DNA of 64,000 nucleotides, taken from Bacteroidales bacterium. GTDB taxonomy: Bacteria > Bacteroidota > Bacteroidia > Bacteroidales > P3. The stretch covers positions 1 through 64,000 of the forward strand of contig JAFYSZ010000006.1 of NCBI GenBank assembly GCA_017559135.1. Reading direction: 5' to 3'. The translations under genes were made by a program, and so were the position numbers. Shown one piece after another: positions 56,715 through 64,000 of this stretch. Numbering within the stretch: the stretch's first letter is position 1; every line of letters starts with the position of its first letter. The notes beneath the pieces are model-generated. The model did not search any database. It was not told the DNA's origin and saw only the letters and a list, made by a program, of their open reading frames with translations.

Positions 56715-57707
56715 ATGGTTAGTTACAAAGATTTAGGTTTGGTAAATTCAAGAGAGATATTTGCCAAGGCAATGCAAGGAGGCTATGCTATTCCTGCATT
56801 TAACTTTAATAATATGGAGCAATTGCAAGCAATTATCCAAGCTTGTGTTGCACAAAAAAGTCCTGTGATTCTTCAAGTCTCAGCAGGAGCAAGAAAATAT
56901 GCGAATCAAACTCTTCTTCGCTATATGGCACAAGGAGCAGTTGAGTATGCAAAAGAATTAGGCTATGAAATACCTATTGTTTTGCACTTAGATCATGGCG
57001 ATAGCTTTGAAATTTGTAAATCTTGTATTGAATACGGATTTTCTTCTGTAATGATAGATGGTTCACATCTTCCTTATGAAGAAAATGTTGCTCTTACAAA
57101 AAAAGTTGTTGATTACGCACATCAATATGACGTAACAGTAGAAGGAGAATTAGGTGTGTTGGCAGGAGTAGAAGATGAGGTGTCTGCTGAAAACAGTACT
57201 TACACAAGAGCAGAAGACGTAGAAGATTTCGTAAAGAAAACAGGAGTTGATTCTTTGGCAATATCAATAGGTACATCTCACGGAGCAAATAAATTCCGTC
57301 CTGAACAATGTACAAGAAATTCAGATGGTATTTTGATTCCGCCACCATTGCGTTTTGATATTTTAGCAGAAATAGAAAAGAGAATACCAGGATTCCCTAT
57401 TGTTTTACACGGTTCTTCATCTGTTCCACAAGATCAAGTTGCAATAGTTAATAAATATGGTGGTGCGATGAAAGATGCAATAGGTATTCCAGAAGAACAA
57501 TTGCGTCAAGCAGCAAAATCAGCAGTTTGTAAAGTGAATATTGACTCTGATGGACGTATAGTAATGACTGCTGCTGTAAGACAAGTTTTGGCAGAAAAGC
57601 CTGCTGAATTTGATCCAAGAAAATATCTTGGTCCTGCAAGAGATAATCTTAAAGCATTATACGAACACAAAATTGTAAATGTGTTAGGTTCTGCTCAAAA
57701 AGCATAA
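56715..57707 (+). CDS. fba: Class II fructose-bisphosphate aldolase
   Basis: 330 residues. Class II signatures: IPAFNFNNMEQLQAIIQAC, the Zn ligands in VLHLDHGDSFEICKSCIEYG, VEGELGVLAGVEDEVSAE and VLHGSSSVPQ. It splits fructose 1,6-bisphosphate in glycolysis. It lies between dapA and the giant T9SS gene with short gaps (eight and 27 bases) and no terminator, so read-through into the latter is possible. Confidence 0.96.
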   Translation: MVSYKDLGLVNSREIFAKAMQGGYAIPAFNFNNMEQLQAIIQACVAQKSPVILQVSAGARKYANQTLLRYMAQGAVEYAKELGYEIPIVLHLDHGDSFEICKSCIEYGFSSVMIDGSHLPYEENVALTKKVVDYAHQYDVTVEGELGVLAGVEDEVSAENSTYTRAEDVEDFVKKTGVDSLAISIGTSHGANKFRPEQCTRNSDGILIPPPLRFDILAEIEKRIPGFPIVLHGSSSVPQDQVAIVNKYGGAMKDAIGIPEEQLRQAAKSAVCKVNIDSDGRIVMTAAVRQVLAEKPAEFDPRKYLGPARDNLKALYEHKIVNVLGSAQKA

Positions 57708-57734
57708 TGTTTTGTAAATTTAAATAATCAAAAA

Positions 57735-60700
57735 ATGAAAAAAGTATTATCAATTTTGGTTTTAATGTTTTTCATTACAACCAATGTATTCTCTCAGGCA
57801 ATAAATGAGAGTTTTGAAAGTGGAACCTTTCCTCCGACAGGCTGGACAAGCACAGGGGATTGGACAACACTTACAAGTACAGCTCACGACGGTACTACAT
57901 CAGCTTATGTGAGCGACATAGAAGATGGAGGTAGATTAGTTCTTCCTCTTTACACAGCAGACGAGACAACAATGCTTTCATTTTGGCTTGCTTGTACGTA
58001 TGCGAGTTATAGTGACCAAACAACTCTTACCGTAGATGTAGCATATTCATCGGAAGAAGAGTTGGCTTGGACAACTGTTCAAACAATAACTTACCCTCAA
58101 ATAGCAAGTTTGTTTGAATATCACGAAATAAGTTTGGCGGCTTATGATGGAGAAGAAATCTATGTTAGTTTTAATGTTATAAATCTTAATGGTTCAGGAA
58201 CTATAATAGATGAAGTTTCTTTATTTAACTTGACTTGTCCTCGTCCAATGAACATATCGCATCTTGCAACTATGACAAGCGTTGATTTAACTTGGGACGA
58301 AGTGTCAGCAGCGAACTCTTATAACGTTCAAATCGCACAAGCAAATCAAACTTGGGAACAAGGTCAAACATTAACATCAACTACTGCTTCAATAGAAATA
58401 ACAGATTTGCAACCAGCAACAAGTTATAAAGTAAGAGTAGCTTCTGCTTGTGAAGGAGAAGATGTAAGTAATTGGTCAGATGTTTATACATTTAACACCC
58501 TTTGTGCTGAATCTATCAGTGAATTACCATACGTAGAAAACTTTGATCATCTAAATTGCTGGACAGCTTTGCAAACATATACAGATCCTTATTACGGAAC
58601 ATATCCGTTAATTAACGATAATGTATTTGTTACTGGTTTTTCGCAAACAATGATTGCAAATAGTTCTGCTCTTGATTTAGACCTTTCAACAGTAGAAGCA
58701 AGATTTTTAGCATTCTCTTATTATTATTATGCACCACCAACTCTTACAATAGGATACACAACAAGTTTGACAGATATATCAACATTTGTTGGAATGAATA
58801 CTATTACAATTGATGCTTCTGATTATGAAGAGTTCACAGTGCCTTTTACTGAATGGGAATTAGAAGAAGGAACAGATTATTATCTTGCAATTAAATTTAA
58901 TCCTAATAGTGAATATGATCAAATTTATTTAGAAAACTTTGTATTGACAACTATACCAGATTGTCCTGCTCCTGAAAGGACAAGCGTGTCAGTTGTTGTA
59001 AATGCAGAAAATGCAATTGTTTCTTGGGTTGATAATAACGAAGAACACGAAGCATGGATTGTTTATTACAGACAACAAGGTGAAGAAGAATGGCAAACAG
59101 CAGATGCTTCTGAAACATCTGTTACAATAACAGAACTTTTGCCAGAAACAACATACGAAGTATATGTAATGACAGATTGTGGTACAGCAGATAATACCGA
59201 TCAAACTTATCCTGTAACATTTACAACCACAAGACTGCCTATTGAATTACCATATTTCCAAGATTTTGAAAATGCAGAAACTGTAACAGAGTTCTCTTAT
59301 TATCATGATTATGCTATAAATAAATGGACAATAGGAACAGCAACAGCATTTATAGACGAAGAAAGCGAAGAAACAACAGGTGGTTCTATGTATATCTCAA
59401 ATGATAACGGAGTTACAAATGCTTACACACATACTTATGATAACTCAACAGCAGGATTGTTGGTTTACTTTGCACCAGGAATGGAATACTCTCTAAGTTT
59501 TAATTATAAAGTTGGAGGAGAAAGCTCATGTGATTATTTAAGAGTTTATGCTTTGGACGCAACAACACCGCTTGTAGAATACTACAATGGAACTCCTATA
59601 AGTGATATGTTGTCTAATACTGGCACTTGGGCAGAGTTTACTTATAATATTCCAGAATCTTGGATTGGAACAACAAAACAAATAGCATTCTTTTGGAGAA
59701 ACGATGGCTCTGATGGAGATCAACCAGCTGCTGCAATAGACAACTTAAAAATAACAGCAACTGCTTGTACAAGACCTACCCAAGTTACTATTTCAGATGT
59801 AACTGAAAGTAGTGCAACAATAACTTGGGAAGGAGAAGCAGATTCTTATTTACTTTCTTATTATCTTATATCAGACCCAGCATCTGCAATCGTAGAAGAA
59901 GTTACAGGTAATACAGTAACATTATCAGAATTGACAATGGCAACTTCTTACGGATTTACTTTACAATCTGTTTGTGGCGACGACTATTCTCCTGTTACAG
60001 CTCAATTCACTTTCAATACATCTTGTGGTTTAATAGAAGGACCTAACTGGTTTGAAAATTTTGAAAGCGTATCAGGCAATCAAGAAGCAGCAAATCAACT
60101 ATTCTCTTGTTGGTCTGTACTTCAATCAACAGGAGGTTGGTATAATGGATCATTCCCTCGTATATACCACGAAGGATACCAACCATCTGCACACTCAGGA
60201 GAAGTAACCCTTGAATTTAAAGGCAACGGATTCCTTGCATTACCTGAATTTGCAACACCGCTTAATGAATTACAACTTTCTTTCTATGCAAACACAACAG
60301 CAGCAACTGTTGAAGATGCAGGAATAATGGAAGTGGGATATTTAACAAACGTAACCGATACAAGTTCATTCGTAGTTGTTGCAACAGTTACACCTGTTGG
60401 ATTACAAAGAAACGGATCTCATTTATCAGGACCATATTTATTTGATGAAATAGAAGACACAGAAGGAAGAATAGCATTGCGTTATAGAGCAGCTGTTTCA
60501 AGTGAGTCTTGGAATTTAGATGACTTCACAGTAGAACCTATTCCTACATGTCCTTCTCCTGTTGCATCAAGTGTAACTGTTACAAATATTACAGAAGATG
60601 AAGCAACAATTTCTTGGGTTGATAACGATGAAACACATAGTGCTTGGATTGTTTACTACAAAGCATCAACAGACGAAGAATATTCAAGTGTTTCAGCAAC

Positions 60701-63260
60701 AGAACAAACCGTAACACTTACAGGATTGGAAATGGTAACAGAATATACAGTTTACGTACAAACTGATTGTGGAATAGAAGACAACTATTCTCAAACATCA
60801 CCTGTTACATTCAGAACATCAACCACACCTATTGAAGATTTCCCTTACGTTCAAGACTTTGAAGATTTAGAAACAACACCATTTAATGCAGAATTCTTCG
60901 GAACAGGAGATAATCAATGGCATTTTGGTACAGCAACAGCAGTTCCAACAGATGAAGAAACCGCTACTTCAATGTATATTTCAAATGATAACGGAACATC
61001 ATACTTCTATAATTCTTCATCATCATCTTATGCTTATGCAGTAGTTCCTATTGTGTTTGGAGATGACTTGGAATACACTATCACATTTGATTACAAAGTA
61101 ATGGGAGAACCTTCTAATTGGGATATATTTTCTGTTGTATTGGCAGACACTGTTCCAACTTCAGGAAATGCACCAAGCGGAATATCAATTTTAAGTGGAG
61201 TTACCAATGTTACAAACTGGACAACAGTAAATTATTCTTCATCATCTTTATCAAATACAACTAAGAGTTTGATTTTCTATTGGAAGAATGATGACTATGG
61301 TTATGGCGGTAGCGCTCCAATGCCTGCTGCAATAGATAACTTCTCTATTACATCTTCATCTTGTTCATCACCTACAGAATTTGCATTAGTTTCTTCAGCA
61401 GAAACAGAAGCAACATTCTCTTGGGCAGAATCAGATGCATCTGCTTGGATTCTTTACTACAAAGCAGAAACAGAAGCAGAATACACAGCGGTTGAAGTAA
61501 CTGAAAATCCTTATATAGTTACAGGTTTAATCCCTGCAACTTCATACAATGCATACCTTGTTGCAGATTGTTCAGGAGAACTTTCAGGAGCTTCGTCTTC
61601 TGTATCATTTAGAACACAATGTGCAGCTGTTGACGAATATCCATACTTCCAAAGTTTTGAAACTTCATCTTTCACAGACATTTGTTGGTCTACTGCAGTT
61701 GAAAGTGGTTATGATAATTGGGGAATCTCATCATGGCCAATAGGAGATCAAGTTTATCCAATTGATGGAACTAAAATGGCAAAAATTACATATACTTCTG
61801 CTGTAACAAGACTTATGACACCAAAATTTGACTTGACAGAATTATCAAATCCATATCTTAAATTCTCTTATCTAAATCCTCAATATGGTGGTGTTGGTGA
61901 ACACATAATAGTTCAATACAAAGCTTCTGAGGAATCAACTTGGACAGATTTGATGTCAATCACTACACCGCATGAAAATTGGGTTACAGACTCTGTTGCA
62001 TTGCCTAATGTATCAGAAACTTATCAAATAGCATTTAAATTAGTTGGTCAATATGCAAACGGAGCAGCTATTGATGCAGTATATGTTTACAATTCAGAAG
62101 GAGAACCAGGCGGAAACCCAGATCCAGACCCTGAACCAGAACCTTGCGATGCACCAACAGCCCTTTCAGCAAACAATATCACACAAACAAGTGCAGATAT
62201 TACTTGGAACGGAACAGCATCAACATACGAATTTAAGTTGAATGGTGGCACAGCAGAAACACTTACAACTACAACAAAAGCATTGACAGGTTTAACAGCA
62301 AATACAGCTTACACAGTAGAAGTAAGAGCAATATGTGAAGACCAACAATCAGCATGGGTAACAACAACCTTCACAACCCTTGAAGAAGTTCCAGAAATCG
62401 TAGCACCAGTTGTAACAACAACAGAAGCAACATCAGTAACTCACGAAAGTGCAATCCTAAACGGAACAATCACAGCAGGCAGTGAAGAAATTACAGCACA
62501 AGGATTCCGTTACAAAACAGCAACAGCAAGCGAATGGATTGAAGTTTCAGCAACAGGCACAACAATTTCTGCAACAGTAAACAACCTAACAGCAGAAACA
62601 GCTTACGTATTCAAAGCCTTTGCAACAACAGCAAGCGGCACAGTTGAAGGAACAGAAATGACCTTCACAACAATAGCAGCACCAATCGTGATAGTATTAG
62701 GAGAAGTAAGCACACAACCAGCAACAGAAATAGGAAACACATCAGCAACCTTGAATGGAGCATTGGTAAGTGCAGGCGAATCTGAAAACTACACAGTAGG
62801 ATTTGCATTAGCAACCGTAGCAGAATTTGCATTAGAAGATGCAGGAGTACAAAACATTACTGCAACTCTAACAGACAACACATTTGCTGCAACAGTTAAT
62901 GACTTAATAGAAGGACAAACATATTTCTATCGTGCATACATCACAAACGAAGCAGGCACAGCATACGGAACAGTAGAAACCTTCACACTATTAGGCTTAA
63001 CTGATGCCGTAGCAAACCAAATAGCAGTTCAACTTTACCCTAATCCAGTAAGCGACAACGCAACATTAGACATCAACGGATTGAACCAAGATGCTAAGAT
63101 AGTAATCAGCGACTTACAAGGAAGAATCCTAAGTCAAGACAACATCAACGCAGGCACAACACGTTACACATTAAATGTTAGCGAAATGGCAAGCGGAGTT
63201 TACTACATCAGAATCATCACTGACAATGTAGTAAATACACAAAAATTGATAGTAGAATAA
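57735..63260 (+). CDS. Giant modular T9SS-secreted adhesin-like protein 2
   Basis: 1841 residues with a signal peptide (KKVLSILVLMFFITTNVFSQ). The N-terminal jelly roll (INESFESGTFPPTGWTSTGD) is followed by alternating fibronectin III-like domains (SVDLTWDEVSAANSYNVQIA; ATISWVDNDETHSAWIVYYK) and choice-of-anchor/cleaved-adhesin jelly rolls (YISNDNG, AAIDNLKITA). A short Asp/Pro/Glu linker (NPDPDPEPEP) leads into three more Fn3-like domains and a T9SS sorting domain (LYPNPVSDNATLDINGLNQD, GVYYIRIITDNVVNTQKLIV). Same architecture as the gene at 15738. Codons shift from mixed to A/C-ending in about the last 1.1 kb. Confidence 0.9.
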   Translation: MKKVLSILVLMFFITTNVFSQAINESFESGTFPPTGWTSTGDWTTLTSTAHDGTTSAYVSDIEDGGRLVLPLYTADETTMLSFWLACTYASYSDQTTLTVDVAYSSEEELAWTTVQTITYPQIASLFEYHEISLAAYDGEEIYVSFNVINLNGSGTIIDEVSLFNLTCPRPMNISHLATMTSVDLTWDEVSAANSYNVQIAQANQTWEQGQTLTSTTASIEITDLQPATSYKVRVASACEGEDVSNWSDVYTFNTLCAESISELPYVENFDHLNCWTALQTYTDPYYGTYPLINDNVFVTGFSQTMIANSSALDLDLSTVEARFLAFSYYYYAPPTLTIGYTTSLTDISTFVGMNTITIDASDYEEFTVPFTEWELEEGTDYYLAIKFNPNSEYDQIYLENFVLTTIPDCPAPERTSVSVVVNAENAIVSWVDNNEEHEAWIVYYRQQGEEEWQTADASETSVTITELLPETTYEVYVMTDCGTADNTDQTYPVTFTTTRLPIELPYFQDFENAETVTEFSYYHDYAINKWTIGTATAFIDEESEETTGGSMYISNDNGVTNAYTHTYDNSTAGLLVYFAPGMEYSLSFNYKVGGESSCDYLRVYALDATTPLVEYYNGTPISDMLSNTGTWAEFTYNIPESWIGTTKQIAFFWRNDGSDGDQPAAAIDNLKITATACTRPTQVTISDVTESSATITWEGEADSYLLSYYLISDPASAIVEEVTGNTVTLSELTMATSYGFTLQSVCGDDYSPVTAQFTFNTSCGLIEGPNWFENFESVSGNQEAANQLFSCWSVLQSTGGWYNGSFPRIYHEGYQPSAHSGEVTLEFKGNGFLALPEFATPLNELQLSFYANTTAATVEDAGIMEVGYLTNVTDTSSFVVVATVTPVGLQRNGSHLSGPYLFDEIEDTEGRIALRYRAAVSSESWNLDDFTVEPIPTCPSPVASSVTVTNITEDEATISWVDNDETHSAWIVYYKASTDEEYSSVSATEQTVTLTGLEMVTEYTVYVQTDCGIEDNYSQTSPVTFRTSTTPIEDFPYVQDFEDLETTPFNAEFFGTGDNQWHFGTATAVPTDEETATSMYISNDNGTSYFYNSSSSSYAYAVVPIVFGDDLEYTITFDYKVMGEPSNWDIFSVVLADTVPTSGNAPSGISILSGVTNVTNWTTVNYSSSSLSNTTKSLIFYWKNDDYGYGGSAPMPAAIDNFSITSSSCSSPTEFALVSSAETEATFSWAESDASAWILYYKAETEAEYTAVEVTENPYIVTGLIPATSYNAYLVADCSGELSGASSSVSFRTQCAAVDEYPYFQSFETSSFTDICWSTAVESGYDNWGISSWPIGDQVYPIDGTKMAKITYTSAVTRLMTPKFDLTELSNPYLKFSYLNPQYGGVGEHIIVQYKASEESTWTDLMSITTPHENWVTDSVALPNVSETYQIAFKLVGQYANGAAIDAVYVYNSEGEPGGNPDPDPEPEPCDAPTALSANNITQTSADITWNGTASTYEFKLNGGTAETLTTTTKALTGLTANTAYTVEVRAICEDQQSAWVTTTFTTLEEVPEIVAPVVTTTEATSVTHESAILNGTITAGSEEITAQGFRYKTATASEWIEVSATGTTISATVNNLTAETAYVFKAFATTASGTVEGTEMTFTTIAAPIVIVLGEVSTQPATEIGNTSATLNGALVSAGESENYTVGFALATVAEFALEDAGVQNITATLTDNTFAATVNDLIEGQTYFYRAYITNEAGTAYGTVETFTLLGLTDAVANQIAVQLYPNPVSDNATLDINGLNQDAKIVISDLQGRILSQDNINAGTTRYTLNVSEMASGVYYIRIITDNVVNTQKLIVE

Positions 63261-63282
63261 AGATTCTAAAATCAAAATAACC

Positions 63283-63319
63283 AAAAGGGCGGCTCAAACA
63301 AAGGGCCGCCCTTTTTTTT
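63283..63319 (+). terminator. Intrinsic terminator of the second giant T9SS gene
   Basis: An 11-bp stem (63283-63293 with 63305-63315; core GGGCGGC/GCCGCCC), an 11-base loop containing CAAAG and a T-run to 63319. It is the GC-richer version of the terminators at 15603 and 22341, with compensating changes in both arms. Confidence 0.92.
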
Positions 63320-63387
63320 CTATGATTTACAGAAATATTTCATAGAGTTAGAAAATTATTTCATAGAGTAAAAAAAATATTTCTTTG
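63299..63387 (+). repeat. 21-bp-phased array 7, CTATG/CATAG type
   Basis: CAAAG at 63299 (terminator loop), CTATG at 63320, CATAG at 63341 and 63362, and CTTTG at 63383, each 21 bases apart, in the 314-base gap between the T9SS gene and the winged-helix gene. The rest of this gap (63388-63473) is AT-rich without other features. Confidence 0.82.
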
Positions 63388-63473
63388 ATTTTTTAAAAAA
63401 TTCAAAAAATGTATAATCCTATTATATTATCTATTTTTATTTATTACTATATTATAATTTATTATTATATAAC

Positions 63474-63527
63474 AAAATGTTAAGTGAAATTAACAAAATG
63501 TTAAGTTTGCTTGATAAAATGTTAAGT
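63474..63527 (+). repeat. Three 12-bp direct repeats at 21-bp period
   Basis: AAAATGTTAAGT at 63474-63485, 63495-63506 and 63516-63527: three perfect copies, each 21 bases apart, 47 bases past the 3' end of the winged-helix gene. The motif differs from the C-WWW-G arrays but has the same period. It looks like an iteron or operator set. Confidence 0.88.
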
Positions 63528-63574
63528 TTTTTTCTACATTGTGGAGGGTTTAGATACACTTGTTCAATGGGTTT

Positions 63575-63922
63575 TTACAATGATGGTTTTTGTTCTACAA
63601 AGGAGTAGTCAAGGAAGCTATCGTTGAAATAGATTGTATTGTCGTGTTTGTAGAGTATAGGTAGATATGTTCGGCAGTGTATGGTATCAAATATTGTTTT
63701 GAGACTTCTGCTGATTTGTTCTTGACTCATGCCTAATAGATTGCCTAATGAGACTTGGCTTCCGTAGTATCCTTGCTCGCCAAAGCCTCTTATGTAAAAG
63801 ATTATTAGTAATTCGGAATAAGATGGCTTTCTATTTAAATCTTTTCCTGAGCGGGCAAATGATTTAATGTATTGAAAGACTTCCCAATCGATTATTGTAA
63901 AGTTTTTGTTTTTCTTGTCCAT
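63575..63922 (-). CDS. Small winged-helix-like protein, copy 2
   Basis: 115 residues, paralogous to the protein at 34758-35129: both share an aromatic start (FTIIDWEVFQYIKSFARSG), then PSYSELLIIFYIRGFGEQGY and a helix-turn-helix-like SLGNLLGMSQEQISRSLKT. No known family comes to mind. A -7-like TATCTTTG is on its strand (63961 to 63954). Two phased repeat sets lie directly 3' of it. A DNA-binding role is inference. Confidence 0.72.
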   Translation of the reverse strand: MDKKNKNFTIIDWEVFQYIKSFARSGKDLNRKPSYSELLIIFYIRGFGEQGYYGSQVSLGNLLGMSQEQISRSLKTIFDTIHCRTYLPILYKHDNTIYFNDSFLDYSFVEQKPSL

Positions 63923-64000
63923 AAATGATTTTTTTAAATTGGTTAGATGTTACAAAGATACAAAAAATATATTACATTGATTGCTCTATGTAGAATTGCA

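Noticed and set aside
63320-63527. CRISPR-like regular repeats
   Set aside because: The repeats are only 5-12 bases long with 9-16-base AT-rich spacers; there are no repeats of CRISPR length, no unique 30-base spacers and no cas genes.
63388-63574. Chromosomal replication origin in the AT-rich gap with repeats
   Set aside because: No DnaA boxes (TTATCCACA type) and no dnaA or dnaN nearby; the repeats are better described as an operator or iteron set.

Overview
The window looks like a chromosomal segment of an AT-rich Bacteroidota, probably order Bacteroidales. Supporting signs are TAnnTTTG-type promoter -7 boxes with TTTG -33 boxes, an Hcp/VgrG/TssK/TssE/TssF set of the Bacteroidota type VI secretion system (T6SS subtype iii), several secreted proteins ending in a type IX secretion system (T9SS) C-terminal sorting domain, a bifunctional RibBA, DUF4293 and a GH95 fucosidase. 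Lineage below order cannot be judged from sequence alone.

Layout. 1-15225 is the 3' part of a T6SSiii cluster, all on the + strand and mostly with overlapping or nearly touching genes: two tssD (Hcp) genes separated by a strong hairpin, VgrG, a DUF4280 PAAR-like protein with a pre-toxin segment and an unrecognised C-terminus, a Sec-exported M23 peptidase, a probable TssG, TssK, TssE, TssF, an unrecognised 346-residue protein, and a signalling block of zinc-ribbon/FHA protein, small unknown, pseudokinase-FHA protein, transmembrane Ser/Thr kinase and exported WG-repeat protein. TssB, TssC, ClpV and TssN-R are not in the window and are presumably upstream. 15226-23413 holds a decayed T9SS gene tail, a 2193-residue modular T9SS adhesin-like protein and a small leucine-rich-repeat T9SS protein. 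23494-28723 is housekeeping: a PrdX-type deacylase, RNase Y, a candidate 6S RNA, ZapA with a coiled-coil partner, RibBA, a LysE exporter and a small lipoprotein. 28791-43482 is mixed accessory: an HsdR-N nuclease-like protein, a TonB-type outer-membrane protein, an exported unknown, a Fic enzyme, a small winged-helix-like protein, a GH95 fucosidase, PspC, GNAT, a low-molecular-weight phosphatase, DUF456, the DarT-DarG toxin-antitoxin pair, a C69 dipeptidase and DUF4293. 43547-57707 is core metabolism and information processing: groSL, valS, rnr-purD-thyA-folA, hemW with a histidine kinase, dapA-fba. 57735-63260 is a second giant T9SS protein, and 63575-63922 is a second copy of the winged-helix-like family.

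The most unusual signal is non-coding. Seven intergenic stretches contain C-WWW-G pentamers (CAAAG, CTTTG, CTATG, CATAG; W = A or T) repeated at exactly 21-bp intervals, about two helical turns, in four to six consecutive positions. Orientation can switch without loss of phase. Three of the arrays begin inside the loop of a near-identical T9SS-gene terminator. The CTATG/CATAG variant occurs only in the two arrays nearest the two winged-helix-like paralogues. A separate set of three 12-bp direct repeats, also at a 21-bp period, lies beside the second paralogue. I do not recognise this as a described element; it is the best candidate here for a new system.
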